A stretch of DNA of 64,000 bases from Strix aluco. Taxonomy: Eukaryota > Chordata > Aves > Strigiformes > Strigidae. The notes below the pieces were generated by a model. The model had not been told where the DNA came from. It saw only the letters and a program-made list of their open reading frames with translations, and did no database searches. Both the position numbers and the translations under genes were made by a program. Every line of letters starts with the position of its first letter. Within the stretch, counting starts at the first letter, position 1. The stretch covers positions 11,578,948 through 11,642,947 of the forward strand of contig NC_133948.1 in the NCBI RefSeq assembly GCF_031877795.1. The letters run 5' to 3'. This document shows positions 14,591-25,828 of this stretch, one piece after another.

Positions 14591-14626
14591 GGCGGCGGCG
14601 GCGGCAGCAACAATAACAACAACAAC
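14591..14626 (+). repeat. (GGC)5 then (AAC)n triplet repeat
   Basis: Five GGC triplets at 14591-14605 run into AGC, then AAC AAT and four AAC triplets to 14626. The tract lies in the CpG island on the upstream side of the putative leftward first exon. Triplet tracts of this kind are length-polymorphic. The long open frames crossing the island are products of this composition, not genes. Confidence 0.8.
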
Positions 14627-15030
14627 CGGTCGGGGCTCCCCCGGCGCCGTCTGCGGGGGCGGTGCCCGGGTAAACCGCCGGCGGGGCGGCGCGGGGGCTC
14701 TGCCCGCCCTGGCTGCGGTGGCGACCCGGCGCTGAGGGGCTGCGCTGCCCCTCGGCTGAGGCGGGCTGGGGCGGCGGCGGCCTCGACCCAAGGCCTGGGT
14801 CTCGCTCTGGTAAAAAAACATTTTTTCCTGGAATAAAAACGTAGTTTTTAAGCGTCAGAGAAACCTTAAGGAGGGAACCAGCGAGTGTGCAGCAAAGGTT
14901 GAGGGTGAAGGCGCGGCGGCGTTAGAGCAGCGCTGCCGAACACCTTCCCCAGCGCGCAGGAGCGGGCGGCCGCTGCTTGAGCAGCGGGCGCGCACAAGGC
15001 AGGTAGCGCAACCCCGCCGAGGTGGGAGCG

Positions 15031-16864
15031 GAGGGGCTGTGGGTCTCCTAAGCCTGTGCCTTGCAATACAATATTAGATTAAGTATAGCTTTTCATTTAC
15101 AAGAACTGCCTGTGAACACCAGCTTTCAGGCTTTTAGCTCCTTTTAAAAGACTACATGCACTGAGCTAAGTTTTGGAGCTCATCGTTGTTACACAGGACG
15201 TGTGACTTGTTATGAATAACAAGCAACTGCAGTTAATAAACCCAAATTACAGTGTTGGTGCTTTAGTGGGAGGTACAGCAGTCTGTATTTACAGGCATTG
15301 GCTGGAAAGTGCTATGAACACAGTAACTGAGAAAATGTGCTGATTTGACATATCCCTGTGAAAGTTTCCCCATCAGGGTTTCTGTTTAGCTCAGACCACG
15401 AGTTAAAACCTCTCTCCCAGCAGCAATTCAGCTGTTTTATCAAAAGAAACACTTCAATATAAGATTGCGTTACAGCGTCTCCCTTGAGGTACGTTCCTTC
15501 CTAGAATTTGTAGGGCTGCAGATCAGTGAGGGGGAGTATGATTTACAGTCCCCTTGTTATCTCGGGTGAAATTTTAATTTTTAATACTGTAAAGCAAAGT
15601 AAATGACATCTATGTTTCATCAGAATTCCCTTTAAAACTGAGAGGATGTATGCTTCCAGATGTTACGACATAGTTTGGTTTAAATTGTGGGAAAAATTTC
15701 CTATTTAAGTGTCTTACAAAGTGAGTCATTTTATTTAGCTGTCCTTCCCAATCCATATCTCTGTTGGTGTGCCTGTTCTTAACTGGCAGGATTCCCCTGG
15801 AAGCTGTTGCACAGACACAGTGTATTTGTTTGACGTTGAAAGGTTCCTTTATTCTTAAGTAATATTTCCAATGTTTGTTTTGTAACAATATGACCAATGT
15901 CATTCCACTGGGTTTTCTGATCCATGATGTTCAACAAAATGTCATTCCGTGGTTCTACCTTTGGATTGAATTTTAAGAGTTATTAGTAAAAAAGGGCATT
16001 TCAATTACAATCAGCAGCATTAATTCTGTATTAGGGATGTGAAAAATGTCTGCATTTGTTTGTACAGTCTGTTTACACAGTAGCCCACAAAGGAGCTCTG
16101 CTTTCTGTTTTCTAGCAGGAAACAGAACGTGGTTCGTTCAGCTCGCTGAATTAATGAACAGGCTGTGAGCTGACAGTCCACATGACTGGTGTCCTAGTTC
16201 AGGAACTTGAAAGGTCACTGAAAAAACCTGCATAATATTGCAGCATTATATCCTGTAATGTGTGCAAGAGTGGTTCAACTGTCTACTAGGAAAACTTTCT
16301 TTGTGGTTATGTTCTGGATTAGATTGCCCAAGAGGATTACAGAATTTCCATAATTGGAGGCTTCTAACAAAAGAGCAGACAAATGTCTCTCGGGAGTGGG
16401 GCAGGTACAGCTGATCCCGTCTCAGACTGGCAGCTGTATCCTGCAGGGCTTCTGGGGAGCAGCTGCCTCAGGGCAGCCTGCTCCAAGCTTCAGGAAGCAG
16501 CATGAGGACTGCCTGGAACATGAAGAGACACCTGCTCAGGTGTAGCAATTTGCACAGAACATCCATGGTTATTATGCACTCATATGCACTCAAATGCTCT
16601 TTCTCATCCTGCTCCAGCCTTAAGTTTCATTTGTTCTTTCTCGTTACTGTAAGTGTTTAGTGGATGACTTTGCACAAGCTTGCGCTCTGCAGTTCATCTC
16701 AAGCCAGTGGTGCTGCTCACTCAGGGTCTTCAAGTGAGGGAAAGCAGCTGGGAGAAGCGGCCGAGAAGTGCCAGCCTGGTAGTCAGTGATGACGTGGCTG
16801 AAGTGTGGCTGCGTGAGCAGAGCTCCTGGTAGAGCTCCCACCTGGAGTAGGATGTGACCAACAC
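15031..16864. other. Intergenic sequence, nothing recognised
   Basis: This AT-leaning sequence lies between the CpG island and the CR1 fragment. The open frames are short with no family resemblance, and no RNA gene was recognised. A short imperfect duplication of about 10 bp occurs near 16.57 kb. The last 200 bp are more GC-rich and could contain more diverged CR1 sequence that I cannot align by eye. Confidence 0.6.
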
Positions 16865-17605
16865 AGGATTCTCCACCTGGGGCAGGGTAATCCTGGTTAT
16901 ACATACAAACTGGAGGAGGAGAGGCTGGAGAGCAGCCCCGCAGAAAGAGATCTGGGGCTTTGGGTTGATGGCAAGTTGAATATGAGTCAGCAGTGTGTCC
17001 TGGCAGCCAAAAGGGCCAACAGTGCCCTGGGGTGCACCAAGCACAGCACAGACTGTCGAGGGAAGCGACTGTCCCACTCGACACTGCACTGGTGCCGCCC
17101 CACCGCGAGTACTGGGTGCAGTTTTGGGCGCCTCAATGTAAGAAGGACATCAGATTATTTGAGTGTGTCCAAAGGAGGGTGACCAAGATGGTGAAGGGTC
17201 TTGAGGGCAAGACTTACAAGGAGCAGCTGAGGTCACTTGGTTTGTTCAGCTTGGAGAAGAGAAGGCTGAGGGGTGACCTCATCACAGTCCACAGCTTCCT
17301 CAAGTGGGCAGCGGAGGGGGAGGTGCTGATCTCTTCTCTCTGGTGGCCAGCAATAGGACATGAGGGAGTGGAACAAAGCTGTGTCAGGGCAAGTTCAGAT
17401 TGGACATTAGGAAAAGGTTCTTCCCTGAGAGCGTGGTCAGTCACTGGGACAGACTCTCCAGGGAAGTGGTCACAGCCCCAAGCCTGGCAGAGTTCAAGGA
17501 GCATCTGGACAACACTGAGCCATAGTTTCAGACAGGCCTGCGAGGACCAGGGAGTTGGACTCGATGATTCTTACGGGTCCCTTCCAACTTGAGATATTCT
17601 GTGAC
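16865..17605 (+). mobile_element. CR1 LINE fragment, 5'-truncated and degraded
   Basis: The 3' end carries the CR1 signature: a GTTGGACTCGATGAT-type motif near 17550, then GTCCCTTCCAAC and a TATTCTGTG terminus near 17605. Upstream, one frame reads as the C-terminal end of CR1 ORF2 (reverse transcriptase protein), with [16 protein letters not shown] near 17235-17285 and VQRRVTKM near 17165. The matching segment around 16976-17075 is in another frame and later segments shift again, so frameshifts have killed the reading frame. It is a short 3' piece of a full element of several kb, as most genomic CR1 copies are. It marks the genome as sauropsid, most likely avian. The left boundary is estimated by eye. 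Confidence 0.9.
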
Positions 17606-18530
17606 ACCTTCCAGGCTCACTCAGGGGCATCTAGTACCATTCAATGTGGTTGCACTACAAAGCTATGCTTTTTAATTAAGTAAGAACCATTTTGCAGAAG
17701 AATGCCACATTGAAGCTATCTGAAAAGTATTTTGAAAATCATTAAACAGATATACCACTGTTAGGAAGTATTAGTAATAGTCACTGAGTTTCCCCTTTTT
17801 TTCCCAATTTAGGGGTAAGCGTGACATTTTCTTCTTGACCTGCATCTTATTTCAGTGTTAAACACTGTAAAGTCAGCTACATTTTTCTCCACTTTGGATA
17901 TTGCCATTGAGACATGTCAGCTTTGTGATCCACACTGAACGAAAATCAGCTAGAGACCTTTCGAGCAGGTATCTTTTTATTATAGAGGTTTATATTTTAT
18001 ATTAAATTTGGAAACATACGTATACTTTAATTACATTAATAATTTAAATAACATTGGATTTAAATAAAGCACTAAGAAATCTTGATTTAAATAACTGATT
18101 CAGTTTCCACATTGATTCCTACAAAACCCACTGATTTCATGCAATGTTTGAAGAGGCCAGAGCCTCTCGTTCTAGTGCAGAGGCCTGCAGAGGCCACTGT
18201 AAAGGATCCATGGTTTGAGACTGGCTCCATTTTGAAGCAGTACTCCTACAAAAGGGTTAACACGCATCTGAAAATGGACTGTTTTGCCCAGCTACTTCTC
18301 TACCTTACGTGTAAACTATTTCCACATTATAGTTGTTTTAGTTTAATTTAGCAATAACCCTGTACTAACCTCTAGATTTTAAGCTTTTACCTTGTAAAGC
18401 ATGAAATAGCTTTTATTTTGAAACACCAGTGTTAAATTCCATACCTCTAGCAAATTCTGTTGAATGCATTCACACATTCAGTTTAATGTAGGCCCAGTTT
18501 TTAGTTAAATAAGACTAAAAGAACCTGACA
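17606..18530. other. AT-rich intergenic interval
   Basis: This sequence separates the CR1 fragment from the left-most candidate BCR poly(A) signals. A very AT-rich patch lies at about 17,990-18,090. One further minus-strand AATAAA occurs at 18412-18417, so the most distal BCR transcripts could reach here. Nothing protein-coding was recognised. Confidence 0.5.
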
Positions 18531-18548
18531 AACATAGATACAGGAGAT

Positions 18549-18554
18549 TTTATT
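18549..18554 (-). terminator. Candidate distal poly(A) signal
   Basis: On the minus strand this reads AATAAA. It is followed within about 15-30 bases by UGUAUCUAUGUUUGUC-type GU/U-rich sequence, the usual context of a cleavage site. It is one of two best candidates for the distal end of BCR. Confidence 0.35.
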
Positions 18555-19105
18555 TAACATTGTGTACAAAGAAAGGCTACAGATGCCTTTTTTTCCCTCC
18601 ACATACAGTTTTTGGATCCCTTTTGCATACCACTTTTCTCAGAAAATCAAAAAAAAATATCCAGAATGACAGGTTTTTCCTCCCTTTTTTTCCCCTTTCC
18701 TTTTTCCCTCTCTTTAGGCCTAAACTGAGAGATGTTTAGCAGTACAGTTTCAACACCTTTCAATATTAAACTATTAGGATTAGGTTTTCTTTTTGAAAAA
18801 GAGAGCACTATAAGCTACTGAAGCACTAGCAACAGCAGTATAAAATGACAAAAAACAACTTCCTAATATGGTAGTGTTAAAACAATGCCAACAATATTAA
18901 CTCTGATGAAACCCAAAATTATCCAAACAATAAGTTGTTTGTCTTCTACACGATAATTTAGCACTAATTATATAATTTAATTATATTTATATTTAAATAA
19001 ATAGTCTTAACTCCTTTCCTTGGAATTCTTCATGGATTATAAAAACTTGTAATACTAGAGATAAGAACAAACTGCACAACTTACATAGGCAAGAGAAGGC
19101 TTAGT

Positions 19106-19116
19106 TTTATTTTATT
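19106..19116 (-). terminator. Tandem overlapping poly(A) signals
   Basis: Two AATAAA hexamers overlap by one base on the minus strand. Downstream, near 19085-19065, the transcript reads UGUAAGUUGUGCAGUUUG, a GU-rich element at a suitable distance. This is the most convincing candidate cleavage signal for a long BCR 3' UTR. Confidence 0.4.
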
Positions 19117-21302
19117 TGCTGGACAGACACAGAAAGGACAACATTTCAGAGTGTCCATGTTTAAATTCACCATTTCATTGTGGTGCTTCTCAGTCATCCA
19201 ACACAACAATTTCTTAACCCTCTTTCTGCTGCCTTGGTTAGTACTGATATCCCATCTCCGCAATCGTCCCTGCATAGGTAAGTTTTATCCAGAATTCCAA
19301 ACACATTACCCTTACTGAGTGCCTTCACAAGTTTTCATACGTCACTGTGAAGCCCAAAACAAGATTTCTCTTAGGCTGTCAGAAGCAGTAAAGAAGGGAT
19401 TAGAAGATGCTGTTGTGAAGAAATGTCCTTTTGCTGTGGGGGCTTTTAGATGAAAAACTATGTCAAATATAGTAGGTGGTAGATACGGATCAGTTTTCAG
19501 CTATTTGTGTAACACCTAGAGTTAGTGTAGTCCCAATTTCTCCCAAAATGGGACTAAAATGGAGGAAATTTGAGCTACTCTATGCAGATTGGCATTTGAT
19601 CATTCAATTAGGCACAGTAAGAAGGATCTGGATGAGGCTTTTCCCCTAACTGCCTTCTGGGCCTCACTCAGACTGCCCCAGGGGCAATGTGAGCACCCAA
19701 GGCCCAAGGCCAGCTGCTCACTGGTGGGCTCTACCCTGTGATCCTTGGGTTGGGTCATCTGCAGAACGCTGCCACATTCTCCTTCCAGGCAGGAAGCTGG
19801 TTTGTACACAAGCCTGCCCTTCGTACATCCACAGGGATGTAACGTGGCCTTGGCATAGAAATCATTCTGCAGATTAGAGAAATGGCTCATCTGTAGGACG
19901 TCTTGGGTTCTCAAAACATCTCACTACCAGGGAAAAAGACTGCAACAGTTACACAAACGAAAGCTCTAGTGGAAAATAAAAAAGTTTTCCCCATTCTGAT
20001 GAACGATTTTGACAATAGGATTTGAACATGACTGTGATTAAGACAAAGCAGTAGAGCAAACAGTTCTGCTAGGCTTGGGGACTCTCTAATCATATTAATT
20101 CCCAAATATGCTTGAACAGGTGTAAATAATAGCATCTTACTGAACTTGCTAACCAGGCCTACATGAGCCCAGAGCTTTAGCAGTACCTGGCCCATTCTGC
20201 ACCAGGATTGCAACCATTTCCAGACTGGAAATATTTTATTTATCTCCAGGGATAGCTGTGCTACAAACTGAACCTCCTGGTGGGGTCGTTTCTACAGTGC
20301 AGAATGATGTGGTTTCTGTTGGAAAAGGAGGGGGCTTTCCTACAGCAAGGTGAAACATGACAGTAGGAAATAAATGGACAGTATTCACATGGTTCACCTG
20401 CATGTTTTTTTACAACAGTCTCCAGCAATTGCACTATGAGATGGTAACACAAAGAGAATCAACAGAGGAGGAAAACTAGGTCATTTAATAATTTTCTAAT
20501 TCTTGGCAATAGCATTTATGTATTTGCTTGACCTGGAAGGCCTAAATCTAGTGATATGGTCATAGGAGGAGGAGAATCAAGATTACATGCACTCAGGTTT
20601 GCTTTGGTCCTACTACTTCAACCATTTTGTCGTTACAGCATGTTGTGACATTTTATCCTTGCAGCCTAGAAACAGACTTTCAGCTTAAAAAATAGTTTAA
20701 CTTTCTGGTTCAATTCACTTTTCCCTTCTTTGTGGTGGTGTTTCACCTACATTAATATATGGACTCTATTGCTCCTCCTGATCTATTGCCACAACAGTGG
20801 GGAAAGAGAGCAAGCGCTAAGCCTTGCTTTCTTAGCACTGAACTGTGAATTTTCAGTGGCAAGAAAGGGGTTGCAGCACATCAGAACTGGGAGGCTACAG
20901 AAGCTAAATTCCTGGCGTTCCCATATTAATGTTTATTTACTGGCAAGACAATCTTTACTTACAGTTATCTAGGGCATAAGCCACCTTCTGTAATGTGAAA
21001 TGAGAACTTCTTTCTACTTCCACATGATGTGATCTGAGTGATGCCTAATTATGCTTCTCTTTTCTATTTGTGTTACCTTTATTCTGTAAAACCTCATTAA
21101 GGAGTAATCATTAACTGTAAGTGCTTCCTTTAGAGCTTCTGTTGATTCTGAGGGCAATCCATGTATTGAATTCTATTCAATCAGAAAATTCATAGAACAC
21201 ACATGAACATTCATTTCATTCTAGTTCAGAATGGAGAATTGCTAATACTAGTCTAAGGCTCCAGTATCTCAGTTGCACGTGCCCTCAGTTAAAGGAAGTG
21301 GA

Positions 21303-21330
21303 TGTTATCAGATTTATTTTTCTGATAACA
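21303..21330 (-). repeat. Perfect 10-bp hairpin with AATAAA in its loop
   Basis: Arms 21303-21312 and 21321-21330 are exact reverse complements (TGTTATCAGA and TCTGATAACA). The 8-nt loop on the minus strand reads AAAATAAA, so a complete poly(A) hexamer is displayed in the loop. It lies about 4.4 kb downstream of the BCR stop codon. Known poly(A) regulation includes structures that expose or mask the hexamer. Whether this one acts is untested. Confidence 0.7.
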
Positions 21331-24300
21331 GTACTATGACAATGTTGGCAACGTTTACAAAGAAAAACATACCTAGACTACAAATTTAAGAGGGCATAAA
21401 CAAGTGACTAACTACACCAAGAATTTGATTAATTTGATCATATCTACTTAGGAATTGCCTTTTCAGATTTTTCTTCTTCAAGGAACAGAAGCAAATCCCT
21501 TACATTTAGCATGAATGTACTCGTCTCCTGCTAGGTCTTTTTCTTAAAACATTTCCCATTTCTTACTAAAATTTCCATAATAAGAATGCCACATCTGATA
21601 ATGTTATCCCAGTAGATGACCAAGCACTGAAACAAAAGGATTAACCAGTGAGGAATCAGAGAGGGTTGTTTTTTTGCCATCAGATTTTAAACACTTTTAA
21701 AAGCCATGTTGGTCAATTTACATTTTATACATACTTGAAAGAATGGCACGTTAAGATAAATGAACACATTGTGATGCCTTCCAGTGTTACAAGGGTGACA
21801 GACAGATTTGGAGATCCATGTATACTTTAAAGAACAGTACATTGGTTTAAATAAACTCATAGAAAACTAACATAAACAACCGTAAAACAGATTTTTAAAC
21901 ACGTAAAATGAATAAACTGTAAAAATACTGCATCTCCCATAAACATACTCTGTGGTTCCACCACCTCGTGGCCAACAAAGAAGTTGCAGTTTTGCTCCGT
22001 AGGGTGCATGCTGATTGCCTTGTCCTAGCAACTGAAGGTCAGAATCAAGGCAGGCAGTGGGCATCAGCAAATCATAGTCACCACACTGCTCTATTTTGCC
22101 CTTAGCTGATACATTGAAAAATAGCAGCATTAAAATACAGCTTGAAATAGCTTAGCTACTACCTCAACTTGTTAAAAATTGTGCAAGAATAAAGAACACC
22201 AGCAGCATTTTAATGGATGTGTTTCAATTTGGTTTCAAACACTCCCCTCCCATACAAAGCACACACAAACACAAAGCTGAAACTGATCTAGTAACTGTTA
22301 TTTCTTGAGCATCTTTGAAAACTTTTCCCATAGTTTGCATTACTTAACTTTTTAAAATTTTACTTAAAAACCTATTCAGCGTTAAAAAAATTCATGAGGA
22401 AACTGATGCTTATTCCTCTCTTTAAACTGGAGATACACAAACTATCCTAAACACCTGAATTTCTTTAGTTGAAAATATTAACGTTTCAGATTCCTGTTAC
22501 TGAAAGCTACATTTTTAGAAAGGTCTCTCCAATACACTAGAAACTGAAAGAGCATAAACTCCCAGTGCACATGTAAAGGGTAATTTTTTGCTAGTTTGCT
22601 CTTATATTGTACCTTTTTGATATAGAAAATGGAAGAGTTAGGTTTTCTGACAGAACTCGCAAGGGAATACGTAAGAGTAGAAATCAGAAGGCCTTCTCTA
22701 AAGCCAGGTTTTGCAATTCCCTTTTAAAGTATGATAAGGCTTATTAAAAAAATAACAAAGTAAAAAAAACCAAAACCAACCAACCTCCCTGGGAAAAGAA
22801 CATAAAAGCCTTTTGGAAATACTTAATTTCTGAAAACATAAGACTATTTGAAAAAACTTAATTGCAAAATTAAATGAAATTCAAGAAATCAGTTCTCATA
22901 TTTCAAATGAGTCCATGATTTCATCATCAGCATATCTTTTCCAGCCCAAAATTACCAGCTTTGGGAAAAACATATTCATACTTAACAGAAATAATTAATG
23001 GGTTAAGTTAAATTAACTTTTTTTCCCTGATCCACATGCCTGCATGTTAGATAATGTTACATTAGAACTGAGCATTGTAATGAGAGACTAAAAGCAACCA
23101 CCTGTAACAGTAACCAAAGCAAAAGCAATTTTCTCATGGTTACATACTATAGATCAGTACTTTAATATTAAAATCAACTTCCTATATAAATAAAAATAAA
23201 AAAGTTGGGCAAAAGTAAATTGGCACAGTCATTATGGTATTGCTTTCCAGTTTCAACACTGCAAAGAGCAGCCACAGATTCCAAACACCAAAAGGAAAAG
23301 GCTGTTACCCAACCACCTGGTGTAGTTTGGTTGGGTTTTTCCTTTTAAATCAGCAGCGCTACTGCCTCAGATACATCAGACAACAGCTTGGAATGGGTTG
23401 GTGTGCAGCTTGCAGTAAAAGGATTGCTATAGAACTGCTATGTAAAAATGAGAACAAATACATAAAAACAAAACCAGAGAGTGTGGTTTACTGCTCTGCA
23501 TGACTTTCCTTAAGTCAATGTTCTTCAGGATTGTGACTAATTTTTACCTTCAAAAAGGCAAAAAATAAAATTTAAAAAAAAAAAAATCAAAATCTTAAGC
23601 TTTCAAGTTTCCTTGCCTTCATTCCCTCCCTCCCCCAAAAAAGCACCTCCTACTATAAACAGTTTTTCTGTTTTACGGGTTCAGAAGTTGGAATGTAGTG
23701 GAAATACATACAAGAGAGAAGGAATTTCTAGTTGTACATTACATTACAAAGAGGTTTGCTCCCAGACCTAAGGAGGGAGGGATACTAAGCAATATTAAAT
23801 TCCTATAAGAATCCTTACAAAGCATGCAAAATATTGATATACTCACAAAATCGAAATTTATATTTGTTCCTTTTTGAATTTGCAACTTCACAGTACAATA
23901 ATTTCTAATATTATGCAGCAGTCAATTACAGTGACTACAAAATCATTTCCCTTTAATTTTTTCTTTCCATTTGTTTGAAAGACTCCTTTGTTTTTCGTTT
24001 TTGTGTTGGTGGTTTTTTTTTTTTAATTGAGAGGTCGCAGATCACCCATCAGAAAATGTGAAATTCAGCATAACAGGGGTTGCTTTCTTTGTCATATTTT
24101 CCCTAAAATGATGTTGACAATCTACCAATCTTTCAAAATCTGTCCCTCCCTCCCCTTCTCATGCTGATTCCTTCCCTTGTCTACAAGCTGTACTTTTCTT
24201 CTCACCAGGATGATGATGGACGGATGCCACTAAATGGATGCTGCATACCTGGGTAGGAAGTAAAGGGGGCTGGAGTAGTTTATGAAAAATGGAATCGCTC

Positions 24301-25708
24301 CCACCCCCCCAAGGTGTTTGGCACAACTGCTCCACAGCCAGCCTACTGCGCTCTGGATACCAGCAGTGAGATTGTGTTCAATTCCCTAGACAAATCCTGC
24401 TCCCCTTTATGCCTGCGTAGCCCCCGGGCTTTAACTGGCTGAGGCAGGGAAACACCAAGGTGGTACTTGGCAAGACCTTTTGTACTGCTGTATGTAGTTC
24501 CAGAGACATTTCTTCACTGCTCTTATTTAAAACAGGGTTGGAATTTCTGGAGAATACACAATGCATGCTACTTGCTAGATTGTCCATAAAGTACATTCTG
24601 ATACATTTTATCCAAGTATTTGTGTCTATCAGAAAAAGACTCTGGTAGAAGCAATGTACAAAGCCTCCAAAAATTCAAGTATCAAAAAAAAAAGATGTTT
24701 TGATAAAAGTTTGGAGTAAGCCACCAGCCAAACTGACAGCCATTGATTTTTTTTTTTTTTGTCCACAAATGCTTTAATTATTTTTGCAGTGATAATGTCT
24801 TTTCTTTGGAGTGTTGGGAATTAACAGTCTTCCCAATTAATTTTCATTAAATTTGGTGGGGTCTAAGGAATTTAGCAATCCTGCCTGGATAATACTGGCC
24901 CTGCTTTTTATATGCAAACAACAGAATCACTGGCTAATCCTCCCTGCCTCTCCTTAATTTGCTGTTATTTATCTATAGTGTAACATCACTGGGTCTGGCT
25001 CCCTTAACCCAAAAAAACCCATCGGAAGTGGAGCATAGGCAAGAGCAGGGTCTCTCCTTCCCTAGAGCTGTATAAACATTTGCAAGGGAAAGGGTGGATG
25101 AGAAAAAAAAACCAACAAAACCAACCCCCAAACAAACCAACAGTTCTAGTTGTACGCAAAACTGTTTCATTTCTTTAGAACCCTGTTCAAATCAAGACTT
25201 GAATTTCTGAGGAGGAAATCTTAGATCCCAGACCCTTCCCTTCTCCTCTTGCAAAGCAATGCTAGTTTTGTGGCCTAGAACAGTACTTTAAAAACAGCAG
25301 TTATTAAAGACACAGTTGTGATATATCCTTTAACTCCCCCTCACCCAAAAAGGGGTATCCTATCAAGTGGTCCAGTAGAAATCTTGAAGTTCCTTTATGA
25401 TAAATTAAATCCATAAAATGAGGAATACCTTCTGTCACATTCCCAACAAGAATAATAGCCACACTCTGTGGTGCATTTGTTCAAGTGTCTATTGCTCCTT
25501 CTAGTGGAGATTCTGCAGAGCTCCATCTCCAGTTCAGTTCTGGTCCTACCAATCAAGAGTAGAGATTTTTCTCCTCAGCTTGTCTCTGGTTAACAAACAG
25601 CAGAAGCACTGAGGGCCATAACTCCCCAGGACAGGGACAGGCCAGCAATGTCTGAAGAAACACCAGTCGTCTTGTTCTCAGGTGTGGCAGATTTATGCCA
25701 AGAGCAGT

Positions 25709-25714
25709 TTTATT
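25709..25714 (-). terminator. Very proximal AATAAA after the BCR stop codon
   Basis: The minus-strand hexamer lies 24 nt downstream of TAG. If used, the 3' UTR would be only about 50 nt. There is no strong GU-rich element immediately after it, so use is doubtful. Confidence 0.2.
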
Positions 25715-25738
25715 GTGTCCTGTTGGTATCCCAGGCAC

Positions 25739-25828
25739 CTACACCTCTGTGGAAAAGAGAATACTTTGCCTCTTGCTGTCTGGGGTAGGGATAGTCTCTA
25801 GCTGCAGGAAGTACAGAAGAACTTGAAC
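25739..25828 (-). CDS. BCR: BCR exon 23, terminal coding exon
   Basis: 29 codons plus TAG (residues 1243-1271): [20 protein letters not shown] then QSILFSTEV. It completes the last RhoGAP helix and ends in STEV, a class I PDZ ligand, which in human BCR binds the PDZ domain of afadin (AF-6). The acceptor is TTTCCAG behind a clean CTTT repeat. An AATAAA occurs only 24 nt beyond the stop codon. Confidence 0.97.
   Translation of the reverse strand, partial: VQVLLYFLQLETIPTPDSKRQSILFSTEV

Larger units (their letters stand above)
13650..15030. promoter_or_regulatory. CpG-island promoter
   Basis: The base composition changes abruptly from AT-rich to very GC- and CpG-rich between about 13.65 and 14.8 kb. 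A second smaller CpG-rich patch follows at about 14.9-15.03 kb. The core holds Sp1-type boxes (for example 14401-14410, CCCCGCCCC), an NRF-1 palindrome at 14491-14500, a near-match at about 14431-14442, and a KLF/GC-box-like stretch near 14530. No TATA box is evident. Minus-strand donors at 14180, 14232 and 13726-13730 argue for transcription leftwards. Nothing comparable is convincing on the plus strand, although such islands are often bidirectional. Confidence 0.8.
18530..25738 (-). other. BCR: Probable BCR 3' untranslated region (distal end uncertain)
   Basis: This is the sequence directly downstream of the BCR stop codon on the minus strand. It is AT-rich, has no recognisable coding exon on either strand, and has several minus-strand AATAAA hexamers (25709-25714, 21314-21319, 20932-20937, 20235-20240, a tandem pair at 19106-19116, 18549-18554). 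The two most distal are followed on the transcript by U- and GU-rich sequence, as real poly(A) sites are. If the tandem pair or 18549 is used, the 3' UTR is about 6.6-7.2 kb, much longer than the roughly 2.5 kb I recall for human BCR. Part of this interval may therefore simply be intergenic. Confidence 0.4.

Noticed and set aside
13693..14836. Long open frames on both strands across the CpG island (up to 310 codons, rich in P, R, A, G and L)
   Set aside because: GC-rich sequence lacks stop codons in all frames. The frames overlap on both strands, are low-complexity and match no family.
16993..17592. 199-codon plus-strand open frame
   Set aside because: It is a run through the CR1 fragment. 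Only part is the original ORF2 C-terminal frame, with the rest out of frame, so it is not a gene.
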